Positions 50,294 to 58,032 of a DNA stretch of 64,000 nucleotides are shown piece by piece. The translations under genes were made by a program, and so were the position numbers. Under the pieces are notes generated by a model. The model searched no databases. It worked only from the letters and a program-made list of their open reading frames with translations, and was not told the DNA's origin. Where the stretch lies: positions 274,286 through 338,285 of the forward strand of contig NZ_FZNP01000010.1 in assembly GCF_900188105.1 (NCBI RefSeq), written 5' to 3'. The DNA comes from Actinomadura mexicana. GTDB taxonomy: Bacteria; Actinomycetota; Actinomycetes; Streptosporangiales; Streptosporangiaceae. Each line of letters starts with the position of its first letter. Position 1 is the first letter of the stretch.

Positions 50294-51412
50294 TCAATCG
50301 AACGGATTCGCCGCCGAGGCCAGGCGGCGGGCGCCGCGGGAGAGGCGCGTCCAGACCGGCGCGGAGTCGCGCGGCATGTTCAGCGCCACCGCCGTGGCCG
50401 TGCTCTGCGGAGCGTCCGTCACGACGGTGTAGACGTAGCCGTTCCCTCCGGACACCGCCCACCGCCTCAGGGATTCGCGGCGGTACACCGTCCGGCCCCG
50501 GCGGACGGTCTTCTGCCAGCCCGCCATGCCGCGTTCGTCGAGGCCGCCGCGCTGCACGAACACCGAGACCGCCGCGAGGCCGTCGGAGTAGCTGAGGTGC
50601 AGGGCACCGCCGCCGCGCTCGCGGCGGGCCTCGTAGAGGGTGAGCCGTCCCGGCAGGTCCTGGGGGACGGGCCAGCCGCTGCCGCGCAGGCCGGCGAGGT
50701 CGGCGCGGTCCAGCTTCCCGCCCCACGCGCCCGCGGCGGCGCGGGCGCCGGTGGACTCCACGGGGCTGCCCGCGCTCGCCCCAGGGAAGCGCGACGGGCC
50801 GCCGAGCGGGCGGCTGAGGGGCGAGGACTCGACGGGCGAGGCGGTGAAGCTGATCTCGGTGAAGCCGGTGCTGACCACGGGACGGCCGACGGCGTCGATC
50901 AACTCGCGGTGCAGCATCAGGCCGGTGTCCCGGTCGATCCAGAAGCGCCCGGCGGGGCTGCCGTCGGCGCGGCGCGCCTCGACCACGCGGGCGGGGCGGC
51001 CGCAGATCGACGCGTCCGCGGCGCGCACCACCGCGTAGTTGCGGGTCAGCAGCGCCAGCGTCGCGGGCGTGAAGCCGGTGGTGTCCCCCGCGGAGGACTC
51101 GGACCGGTACCCCTCACCGGTCGGCCCGGACCGGTACCGGATGCCCGCGCCCGGCGTGTGCGACACGACGACGCGGGAGGTGGCGGCCCGGCCGCCGCCG
51201 CGCGTGGTGAGGTACCGCCGGCCCTCGTAGGGGACGCGGCGGGCGGCGTCGGCGGCGGCGCGCAGCAGCCCGAGGGCGTCCGGGTCGGTGCGGGCACGGC
51301 GTACGGGCGCGGGATCACCGGTGAGCGCCCCGGCCAGCGCGAGGGCGCCCGCGAGCCCGCCGGCCAGGACGGCGTGGCGTCGGCACCGCCCCGTCTGGGC
51401 CGCCCGCCTCAC
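50294..51412 (-). CDS. RseB/MucB-like envelope-stress sensor protein
   Basis: A 372-residue exported protein. A signal sequence (HAVLAGGLAGALALAGAL) precedes a MucB/RseB N-terminal-like lipoprotein-fold domain: ALGLLRAAADAARRVPYEGR, then RPARVVEARRADGSPAGRFW and IDRDTGLMLHRELIDAVGRP. A Ser/Gly/Ala-rich linker (residues about 210-235) leads to a second domain. RseB proteins protect the anti-sigma factor until they sense envelope damage. The GTG at 51412 overlaps the anti-sigma stop (GTGA), implying co-translation. Confidence 0.82.
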   Translation of the reverse strand: MRRAAQTGRCRRHAVLAGGLAGALALAGALTGDPAPVRRARTDPDALGLLRAAADAARRVPYEGRRYLTTRGGGRAATSRVVVSHTPGAGIRYRSGPTGEGYRSESSAGDTTGFTPATLALLTRNYAVVRAADASICGRPARVVEARRADGSPAGRFWIDRDTGLMLHRELIDAVGRPVVSTGFTEISFTASPVESSPLSRPLGGPSRFPGASAGSPVESTGARAAAGAWGGKLDRADLAGLRGSGWPVPQDLPGRLTLYEARRERGGGALHLSYSDGLAAVSVFVQRGGLDERGMAGWQKTVRRGRTVYRRESLRRWAVSGGNGYVYTVVTDAPQSTATAVALNMPRDSAPVWTRLSRGARRLASAANPFD

Positions 51413-52059
51413 GGCCCCGGGGAGACCTGGACCTGGTTGACCGGGTCGGTGAGCGGGTCGGTCATCGGCGCGTCGCCGGACGTGAGCGCGTGCTCGACCG
51501 CGAACCGGTCGAAGGCGGGCGTCACGGCGGGGGTGTCCTGGCGCCCGCCCGCCACGTAGGAGGCGGTACCGAGGCCGAGGAAGAGGGTGGCGGCGCCGAC
51601 CACGAGGTAGCGGCGCCGCGGCTGGACGCGGATCGCGGCGGTGTGCCCGGCCGGGCGGTTGTCGCGCGGGCGGGCGGCGTGCGGCGGCCTGACGGGGCGG
51701 GCCGATGATCGAAAGGGCCGGGAGGTGTGCCGGGGACGCGAGCCCGCGTGCGGAACGGCGGATCTCGGCGAGACGCCGGGAACGGATGTCGCGTCAGGGT
51801 CCGCGGGCGCGTCGGGGAGGCCGGAGACGCCGGGCAGGGTGCGCAGCCGGCTCAGGAAGTCGGGAGACGGAAGGTCGCCGGTGCCGTCGGTCGCCGGCAG
51901 CTCCGACAGGCCCCGCAGCCGTCCCTTGAGTCTGCGCAGCTGGTCGGCCTCTTCCCGGCAGCCGGCGCATCCCGCGAGATGGGCGTGGGCGCGCTCGCGC
52001 TCCTCGTCTCCCAGCTCACCGTCGACCAGCGCGGTCAGACGCTCCCCCAGACAACTCAC
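51409..52059 (-). CDS. rseA: Membrane-anchored zinc-finger anti-sigma factor (RseA-like)
   Basis: A 216-residue anti-sigma factor. An N-terminal zf-HC2 domain has H-x3-C-x2-C in HAHLAGCAGCREEA (residues about 24-37) that binds SigE. A disordered linker (about 60-145) leads to one membrane helix (YLVVGAATLFLGLGTASYVA, about 150-169) and a short exported C-terminus, so it can be cut by regulated proteolysis. GTG 52059 has GGAGG 4 bp upstream. It lies 62 bp after sigE and overlaps the RseB-like gene. Confidence 0.9.
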   Translation of the reverse strand: MSCLGERLTALVDGELGDEERERAHAHLAGCAGCREEADQLRRLKGRLRGLSELPATDGTGDLPSPDFLSRLRTLPGVSGLPDAPADPDATSVPGVSPRSAVPHAGSRPRHTSRPFRSSARPVRPPHAARPRDNRPAGHTAAIRVQPRRRYLVVGAATLFLGLGTASYVAGGRQDTPAVTPAFDRFAVEHALTSGDAPMTDPLTDPVNQVQVSPGP

Positions 52060-52121
52060 GCCGCCTCCGTCGATTCCGTTCGGTCAGGCGCGCGGTCCCG
52101 CCCCGCGCGCGGTGCACAGCT

Positions 52122-52856
52122 TTACACGCCCTCCGGCAGCGGTCGGACACCGCTCGCCGCGTGCGCTCCCCCGGGCTCGCCCGCGAAGGCGGCGTCATCG
52201 CCCGCGAAGGCGGCCTGGTAGTCGTTCCTGGTCCCGGGCCGGCGCCGGGTGGGCGCGCGGTGCTCCAGCGCCGTACGCAACTGTGCCCGCCCCCGGTGGA
52301 TGCGGCTGCGCACGGTGCCGAGCTTGACGCCGAGAGTCGCGGAGATCTCCTCGTAGGACAGCCCCTCGATGTCGCACAGCACGACGGCGGCGCGGTAGTC
52401 GGGGGCCAGCGCGTCGAGCGCGGCCTGGACGTCGGCGTCGAAGTTGTTGTCGTCGAACGCCTGCGCCGGGGTCGGCTCACGGCCCTGGAGGCGTTCCGCG
52501 GCGTCGTCGGCGAGTCCCTCGAAGCGGATGCGCTGGCGGCGCCGGGCCATGTCGAGGAACAGGTTCGTGGTGATCCGGTGCAGCCAGCCCTCGAACGTGC
52601 CCGGCGTGTAGTTCGACAGCGAGCGGAACACGCGGACGAAGACCTCCTGCGTGAGGTCCTCGGCGTCGTGCTGGTTGCCGGTCAGGCGGTAGGCCAGCCG
52701 ATAGACGCGGGCGGAGTGCTCGCGGACGACCTCGTCCCAGGACGGCGGCGCCCATTCTGCCTCGGGTGCGTTCTCGCGGGTGCGAGCGGCGTTTCCCAGA
52801 CCCTGCCGGGCGCCGACCCCAACAGCGCTTCTGAAACTGAGTGCTGCGACTCCCAT
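52122..52856 (-). CDS. sigE: ECF RNA polymerase sigma factor SigE
   Basis: An RpoE-type ECF sigma factor, 244 residues from ATG 52856. Region 2: EHSARVYRLAYRLTGNQHDA and DLTQEVFVRVFRSLSNY, with RITTNLFLDMARRR; region 4: LAPDYRAAVVLCDIEGLSYE and TLGVKLGTVRSRIHRGRAQL. A C-terminal tail carries a short repeat (AAFAGDDAAFAGEPG). It is followed by its anti-sigma factor, the RseB-like sensor and HtrA, and has an ECF-type promoter upstream, suggesting autoregulation. Confidence 0.93.
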   Translation of the reverse strand: MGVAALSFRSAVGVGARQGLGNAARTRENAPEAEWAPPSWDEVVREHSARVYRLAYRLTGNQHDAEDLTQEVFVRVFRSLSNYTPGTFEGWLHRITTNLFLDMARRRQRIRFEGLADDAAERLQGREPTPAQAFDDNNFDADVQAALDALAPDYRAAVVLCDIEGLSYEEISATLGVKLGTVRSRIHRGRAQLRTALEHRAPTRRRPGTRNDYQAAFAGDDAAFAGEPGGAHAASGVRPLPEGV

Positions 52857-52887
52857 GGTGCCGGGCTGTTCCTCTCTTGTGAGCCAA

Positions 52888-52918
52888 GGTCTCGCCTTGG
52901 AACGGCACGGTCTCGCCT
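52888..52918. repeat. Two direct repeats GGTCTCGCCT in the sigE leader
   Basis: GGTCTCGCCT occurs at 52888-52897 and 52909-52918, 21 bp apart (two helical turns), between the sigE ATG and the ECF-type promoter. They may be binding sites for an additional regulator. Confidence 0.5.
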
Positions 52919-52967
52919 GGGCTGGGGCGGTTCTGTTACCGGCTCGGTGCTTGCCTGTGTTGGTGAC

Positions 52968-52993
52968 AACGCACTGAAACGCCAGTTGGTTCC
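52968..52993 (-). promoter_or_regulatory. ECF-type (SigE-like) promoter of sigE
   Basis: On the minus strand GGAACC (52993-52988), a 16-bp spacer and CGTT (52971-52968) match the GGAAC-N16/17-CGTT consensus used by SigE/RpoE-type sigma factors. It is about 112 bp upstream of the sigE start, so sigE is probably autoregulated. Confidence 0.7.
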
Positions 52994-53025
52994 CCTGCAA
53001 CGATATGGTCTTCCCAGCATGAGCC

Positions 53026-53685
53026 ATGCGGGGGTCCCACGAGGAGGCAGCCATCGACGCCATTGAGGCCACCCGGGCCTATGTGGAGGATTTCCTCCCC
53101 GAGGACGAGCCGCTCCAGAACGCCAGGCGTCGCGGCCAGGAGGTCGGCGCCGTGCCGATCGGCCCGGCCGGGGGCGCGGCGCTGCGCTTCATCACCACGC
53201 TGATCGGCGCGCGGACGGTCGTGGAGGTCGGCTCGGGCTGCGGCGTGTCCGGCGTCTACCTGATGCGCGGCATGCCGAAGGACGCGGTGCTGACCAGCGT
53301 CGACATCGAGCCGGAGCACCAGCGGCTGGCCAAGCAGGCGTACCGGGAGGCGGGCCTGTCCGGCTTCCGCACCCGGATGATCATCGGCCCGGCGCTGGAG
53401 GTGCTGCCGCGCCTGACCGACGGCGCCTACGACATGGTGTTCTGCGACGCGGCGAAGCGGGAGTACCCCGAGTACCTGGTGGACGCGCTGCGCCTGCTGC
53501 GGCCGGGCGGCGTCGTCGCGTTCGACAACGCCCTCTGGCACGACCGGGTCGCCGACCCCGACCGGCGCGACCCCGACACCGAGGCGATCCGCGAGGTGCA
53601 CCGCATGATCCGCGAGGACGACCGGCTCGTCCCGCTGCTGATCCCGGTGGGCGACGGCCTGCTCTGCGCCGTCAGGCGTGACTGA
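53026..53685 (+). CDS. SAM-dependent O-methyltransferase (Rv1220c-like)
   Basis: A class I methyltransferase of about 219 residues (COMT-like family 3). Motif I is VVEVGSGCGVSGVYLMRGMP, the acidic residue in SVDIEPEHQRLA, and DMVFCDAAKREYPEYLVDAL and VAFDNALWHDRVADP complete the site. It is divergent from sigE as Rv1220c is in M. tuberculosis. The first ATG is 53026, but GAGGAGG (53041-53047) lies inside the frame followed by ATC/ATT, so initiation may really occur slightly downstream at a non-ATG codon. Confidence 0.87.
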   Translation: MRGSHEEAAIDAIEATRAYVEDFLPEDEPLQNARRRGQEVGAVPIGPAGGAALRFITTLIGARTVVEVGSGCGVSGVYLMRGMPKDAVLTSVDIEPEHQRLAKQAYREAGLSGFRTRMIIGPALEVLPRLTDGAYDMVFCDAAKREYPEYLVDALRLLRPGGVVAFDNALWHDRVADPDRRDPDTEAIREVHRMIREDDRLVPLLIPVGDGLLCAVRRD

Positions 53686-54298
53686 GGACGTCGAGCGCGA
53701 CCGGGCCGCCCCGGAGGCGTTCGCGGTCCGGGTGCGGGTCACGTGGCGCGGGGTGTGGCGGCTGGCCGCGTTCGTGATCCTCCTGATGGCGTCGGTGGCG
53801 TTCCTCGCGGGCGGCGTGATGCGCGGCGCGGGCGCCGGCAGCGCCGTGGTCATGGTGCTCGGGGTCGTGGGGCTCGGCCTGTTCGGGGCGGGCCTGCTGG
53901 CGTCGGCCGGGGCCATGCTGTCGCGGCGGCCCGTGCTGGAGTTCGACGGCGGCGGGGTGCGGCGCCCCGCGCGATGGCCGCTGCCGCGCCGGTCCGGGCG
54001 GACGCTGCCCTGGGACGAGGTGGCCGCGATCACGGCGCTGCGGCGCGGCGTCGGCGGCACCCGCCGCGGCGAACAGGACTACCTGGTCTTCCTGCCGACC
54101 CCGGAACTGGCGGAGATGGCGCGCACGTCCGAGCGGGCGCCGCTGGTGGCGCTCACGATGCGGGACGTGCCCGCCACGGCGGCGGCCGTCCCGTGGTGCT
54201 TCGCGGTCGAGCCGGGCTGGGACGCGACGCTCCCGGAGATCGTCAAGCAGGCCAGGCGGCACCGCCGCGTCCCGGTGATCGACCGCCGGAACAAGTGA
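53678..54298 (+). CDS. Hypothetical membrane protein with two helices
   Basis: A 206-residue protein beginning at GTG 53678 inside the end of the methyltransferase gene (8-bp overlap). Two membrane helices, LAAFVILLMASVAFLAGGVM (residues about 29-48) and SAVVMVLGVVGLGLFGAGLL (about 55-74), are followed by a cytoplasmic PH-like domain (LPWDEVAAITALRRG, DYLVFLPTPELAEMA). I do not recognise a characterised family. Likely co-expressed with the methyltransferase. Confidence 0.75.
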   Translation: MTEDVERDRAAPEAFAVRVRVTWRGVWRLAAFVILLMASVAFLAGGVMRGAGAGSAVVMVLGVVGLGLFGAGLLASAGAMLSRRPVLEFDGGGVRRPARWPLPRRSGRTLPWDEVAAITALRRGVGGTRRGEQDYLVFLPTPELAEMARTSERAPLVALTMRDVPATAAAVPWCFAVEPGWDATLPEIVKQARRHRRVPVIDRRNK

Positions 54299-54323
54299 CC
54301 GGCCGCGGGACCGGGCGGCCCGG

Positions 54324-55793
54324 TCAGGCCGTCAGCCAGTCCAGCAGGAGGCGGGCGCCGTAGCCGGTGGCGCCACGGGTGATCTCGGCGTCCTCGGAGG
54401 TGGAGCGGCCGGGTCCGGCGATGTCGAGGTGCGCCCAGGGCCGCTCGCCGACGAACTCGCGCAGGAACAGCGCCGCCGTGATCGAGCCGCCGCCGTAGCC
54501 GCCGCGGCCGATGTTGTTGATGTCGGCGACGTCGGAGTCGATCGCGGCGCGGTAGTCCTCCACGAGCGGGAGCCGCCACACGGGCTCGCCCGCGGCCGCC
54601 CCGGCCCGGGTGAGCTCCCCGGCGAGGGCGTCGTCGTTGGCGAACAGGGCGGCGTGCTTGAGGCCGAGCGCGACCTTGGCGGCGCCGGTCAGCGTGGCGA
54701 GGTCCACCACCGCGTCGGGGGCGAGCCGGGCGTCGGCGTAGGCGAGCGCGTCGGCGAGGACGAGCCGTCCCTCGGCGTCGGTGTTCAGCACCTCCGACGT
54801 CGTCCCGCCGTAGTGGGTGATCACGTCGCCGGGGCGCATCGCCGACCCGGACGGCATGTTCTCCGCCGCGGCGACCAGACCGGTGACGCGGGCGCGGACG
54901 CCGAGGGACCGCAGCGCGCTCATCACGGCGATGACGACGCCGCCGCCCGCCATGTCGGTCTTCATCGTCTTCATGCCCTCGTTGGGCTTCAGCGACAGGC
55001 CGCCGCTGTCGAACGTGATGCCCTTGCCGACCAGGACGACATGGCGAGGAGAGGACCCGCCGGCGTCTCCGGGGTCGTAGGAGAGCTCGATCAGCCGGGG
55101 CGGGCGGGCCGAGCCGCCCCCGACGGCCACCAGGCCGCCGAACCCCTCGTCGACCAGCTCCTTCTCGCCGCGCACGCGGACGGTGAGGCCGGACTCGCCG
55201 GCGACGCGCTCGGCCTGGGCGGCGAGCCAGGACGGGTCCTTCTCGCGGGACGGGGTGTTGGCGAGGTCGCGGGCGAGCGCGGTGGCCCGGGCCCGGGCGG
55301 TGCCGAGCTCGATCGCGGGGGCGTCGGACTCGGGGCCGGCCTCGGTCAGCACGGCGAGGGTGCCGAGCGCCTTCTTCGGCGGGGCGGCGCCGATCCTGAA
55401 CGCGTAGGAGGCGAGCAGCGCGCCCTCGACGAAGGCGGCGAGGTCGCCGTCCGGGACGCCCGCGACGAGCGCCGTGCGCCCCCTGCTGCGGCGGGCCAGC
55501 GCGGCGCCGGCCCTGCGCAGGTCGGCCGGGGCCGCCTCGCCCACGCCGTAGAGCAGCAGTTCCCGGACCCGGTCGCCGACGCGGACCTGCGTGGCGACGA
55601 TCTCTCCGGGCTCGCCCTTGGCCTGGTGCAGAGCGAGCAGCTCGTCCAGCGTGAAGGGGAGGGATGCCGCCACCTCCGCCGCCGGGGCGGCGGGACCGGA
55701 CCGGACGGGCACCGCCACCACCTCGGCCCCGAGGTCGACCGCGGTCTGCGACACGGTGCCGCCGGCGCCGTGGATGCGGGTCTCGATGGGCAT
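54324..55793 (-). CDS. pepA: Leucyl aminopeptidase (M17)
   Basis: A 489-residue cytosolic aminopeptidase. The two-metal site is visible in LVGKGITFDSGGLSLKP, DMAGGG and the signature NTDAEGRLVLADALAYAD. The N-terminal macro-like domain is residues about 1-165. It removes N-terminal residues from peptides and may bind DNA in some species. ATG 55793 is the natural start; the longer reading from 55868 adds a non-conserved stretch. DUF3117 lies just upstream on the same strand. Confidence 0.93.
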   Translation of the reverse strand: MPIETRIHGAGGTVSQTAVDLGAEVVAVPVRSGPAAPAAEVAASLPFTLDELLALHQAKGEPGEIVATQVRVGDRVRELLLYGVGEAAPADLRRAGAALARRSRGRTALVAGVPDGDLAAFVEGALLASYAFRIGAAPPKKALGTLAVLTEAGPESDAPAIELGTARARATALARDLANTPSREKDPSWLAAQAERVAGESGLTVRVRGEKELVDEGFGGLVAVGGGSARPPRLIELSYDPGDAGGSSPRHVVLVGKGITFDSGGLSLKPNEGMKTMKTDMAGGGVVIAVMSALRSLGVRARVTGLVAAAENMPSGSAMRPGDVITHYGGTTSEVLNTDAEGRLVLADALAYADARLAPDAVVDLATLTGAAKVALGLKHAALFANDDALAGELTRAGAAAGEPVWRLPLVEDYRAAIDSDVADINNIGRGGYGGGSITAALFLREFVGERPWAHLDIAGPGRSTSEDAEITRGATGYGARLLLDWLTA

Positions 55794-55894
55794 GGCGGTG
55801 GTTCCCCCTGATCGGCTGAGCGGTTCCGGAAATGGCAAGGGCCCCGGCGTCGTCGCCGGGACCGTCACCAGCAGGCCCGGGAGGGCCGGGGCCG

Positions 55895-56062
55895 TCAGCC
55901 CACGACGCCCTTGATGGCCTCGCCGAGCTCCTTGGCCTCGTCGGCGGAGAGCTCGACCACGAGGCGGCCGCCGCCTTCGAGGGGGACTCGCATGACGATC
56001 CCGCGTCCCTCCTTGGTCACTTCGAGCGGACCGTCTCCCGTCCGCGGCTTCATCGCCGCCAT
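55895..56062 (-). CDS. DUF3117 family protein (Rv1211-like)
   Basis: A 55-residue protein: MAAMKPRTGDGPLEVTKEGR, then GIVMRVPLEGGGRLVVELSA and DEAKELGEAIKGVVG. This is the very conserved actinobacterial DUF3117 family, of unknown function; M. tuberculosis Rv1211, as I recall it, lies beside tagA (Rv1210). Starts at ATG 56062 (ATG 56053 possible). It is short, soluble and mixed-charge. It precedes pepA by about 100 bp containing GC-rich inverted sequence. Confidence 0.9.
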   Translation of the reverse strand: MAAMKPRTGDGPLEVTKEGRGIVMRVPLEGGGRLVVELSADEAKELGEAIKGVVG

Positions 56063-56375
56063 GCGTGCATCCCCTTCCTAAGTAGGGCCGCGGCCTCGCA
56101 CACCTCTGGCCGCGTGGCCGCGTGTCGCATCCGCGTCATCAGTAGTGGTCCATTATCTCGTCTTCCGGGCGCGAAGTGGTAACGATCAGCCTCCAGATCG
56201 GCAGCCGGGGCCCGTGGACGCAGGTCGCGGGCCGCGCCGGGCGGCCGGATCGGCGGGGCGGAACGCCCGTCCCCCGGCCCCGGACCGCCGCACCGGGCGG
56301 GACCTCCCTTGCCCGGGGCGGCGGTGTTCGCCGAAGGTTGCCTGGGAAGATCTACCGACGACCGAGAGGACGACG
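56063..56375. other. Intergenic region between DUF3117 and enoyl-CoA hydratase genes
   Basis: About 313 bp without a convincing gene between divergent genes. It must hold both promoters. The right part is extremely GC rich with several inverted sequences, and GAGAGGACGACG lies just before the hydratase ATG. I see no recognisable operator or RNA. Confidence 0.5.
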
Positions 56376-57161
56376 ATGTCTGAGACCGTGCTTTACGACG
56401 TCACCGAAGCAGTGGGGACAATCACACTCAACCGTCCCGACGGGATGAACTCGCTGACCGTCGAGATGAAGGAGGCCCTGCGCGCGGCGGTGGTGCGGGC
56501 CGCCGCCGACCCGGCCGTCCGCGCGGTCGTCCTGACGGGCGCGGGACGGGCGTTCTGCGCGGGCCAGGACCTGCGCGAGCACGCCGACAACCTCGCCGCG
56601 GGCCGCGGCCTGGACGGCACCGTCCGCAGGCACTACAACCCGATCGTGCTGGCGATCGCGGGCATGCGCAAGCCGGTCGTGGCGGCGGTGAACGGCGTGG
56701 CGGCGGGAGCGGGCGCGTCGCTGGCGTTCGCGTGCGACCTGGTCGTCGCGTCCGACAAGGCCCGGTTCGCGACCGCGTTCACCGGGATCGGCCTGGCCCC
56801 CGACAGCGGCATGTCCTGGACGCTGCAGCGCCTCGTCGGCCGCGCCAAGGCCGCCGAACTGCTGCTGCTGGGCGAGCCGGTGAAGGCCCCGGAGGCTCTG
56901 GAGATGGGGCTGGTGACGCGGGTCGTCCCGACCGACGAGCTGGCCCCGGCGTCGGTGGAGCTGGCACGCCGCCTCGCGTCCGGCCCGACGGTCTCCTACG
57001 GCGCGGTGAAGGCGGCGCTCGACCACGCGGCGACGCACGACCTGGCGTCCGCGCTCGAACGCGAGGCCGAGCTCCAGGACGAGTGCGAGAAGACGAGCGA
57101 CCACCGCAACGCGACCGAGGCGTTCCTGAACAAGCGGCAGCCCGTCTTCCAGGGCGGTTAG
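56376..57161 (+). CDS. Enoyl-CoA hydratase/isomerase family protein
   Basis: A 261-residue crotonase-fold protein of the PaaG/PaaB type. Features: TITLNRPDGMNSLTVEMKEA, VVLTGAGRAFCAGQDLREHA (oxyanion hole), NGVAAGAGASLAFACDLVVA, and FTGIGLAPDSGMSWTLQRLV where Asp replaces the second Glu, as in PaaG-type isomerases. Likely in fatty-acid or phenylacetate-type beta-oxidation. The ATG is at 56376; the longer upstream reading has unlike codon use. Confidence 0.9.
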   Translation: MSETVLYDVTEAVGTITLNRPDGMNSLTVEMKEALRAAVVRAAADPAVRAVVLTGAGRAFCAGQDLREHADNLAAGRGLDGTVRRHYNPIVLAIAGMRKPVVAAVNGVAAGAGASLAFACDLVVASDKARFATAFTGIGLAPDSGMSWTLQRLVGRAKAAELLLLGEPVKAPEALEMGLVTRVVPTDELAPASVELARRLASGPTVSYGAVKAALDHAATHDLASALEREAELQDECEKTSDHRNATEAFLNKRQPVFQGG

Positions 57162-57262
57162 CCCTCGGGCTCCCCCGGGGGCGGAGGTAGGGGCTTCCCC
57201 CGTACGAAGTGGGGAGCCCGCGTCAATGCGGGCGGTGGGCGCCCGGCGGTTAGCTGGACGGC

Positions 57263-58027
57263 ATGACGCAGACAGCCGCCGCATCACTCGCCGGGCAGGT
57301 CCACGACCATGTCGCCGTCGCGCGCGACATCGTCAGGTCCTTCGGGGCGGGTGAGAACGAGGTGACCGCGCTGCGCGGCGTCTCGGCGGCCTTCCCCCGG
57401 GGCCGGTTCACCGCGATCATGGGGCCGTCCGGCTCGGGCAAGTCGACCTTCCTGCACTGCATGGCCGGGCTCGACACCGTGACGTCCGGCTCGATCATGA
57501 TCGGCGACGTGGACATCACCCGGCTGTCGCGGACCCGGCTGACGAAGCTGCGCCGCGACCGGCTCGGGTTCGTGTTCCAGTCGTTCAACCTGCTGCCGAT
57601 GCTGACGGCGGAGGAGAACATCCGGCTGACCGGGCGCCTGGGGAACCGGCGCGCCGACCGGGAGTGGTTCGACACGATCGTGGACGCGCTCGGGCTGCGG
57701 GAGCGGCTGACGCACCGGCCGAGCGAGCTGTCGGGCGGGCAGCAGCAGCGGGTCGCGGTGGCGCGGGCCCTGCTGACCCGGCCGGAGGTGCTGTTCGCCG
57801 ACGAGCCCACCGGCAACCTCGACTCCCGGTCGGGCGCCGAGGTGCTGGGCTTCCTGCGCCGCGCGGTGGACGCCTACCGGCAGACGGTGATCATGGTGAC
57901 GCACGATCCGGCGGCCGCCGCGCACGCCGACCGGGTGCTGTTCCTGGCCGACGGGGTGATCGTGCACGAGCTGCCCGCGCCGACGATCGACGGCGTCCAC
58001 GCCGTCATGCGCCGGATGGAGGGCTGA
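57263..58027 (+). CDS. ABC transporter ATP-binding protein (MacB/LolD type)
   Basis: A 254-residue ATPase. Walker A is MGPSGSGKSTFLHCMAGLD (residues about 53-71), Q-loop FVFQSFNLLP, signature LSGGQQQRVAVARALL, Walker B VLFADEPTGNLDSRSG and the H-loop MVTHDP. It pairs with the FtsX permease that starts 5 bp after its stop. Such pairs export lipids or peptides or act in envelope signalling. Confidence 0.93.
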   Translation: MTQTAAASLAGQVHDHVAVARDIVRSFGAGENEVTALRGVSAAFPRGRFTAIMGPSGSGKSTFLHCMAGLDTVTSGSIMIGDVDITRLSRTRLTKLRRDRLGFVFQSFNLLPMLTAEENIRLTGRLGNRRADREWFDTIVDALGLRERLTHRPSELSGGQQQRVAVARALLTRPEVLFADEPTGNLDSRSGAEVLGFLRRAVDAYRQTVIMVTHDPAAAAHADRVLFLADGVIVHELPAPTIDGVHAVMRRMEG

Positions 58028-58032
58028 CCGCC

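Noticed and set aside
48371..51559. Very long plus-strand open frame opposite htrA, the RseB-like gene and rseA
   Set aside because: It is antisense to three well-supported genes, has a His/Arg/Gly-rich composition typical of shadow frames, and matches no domain.
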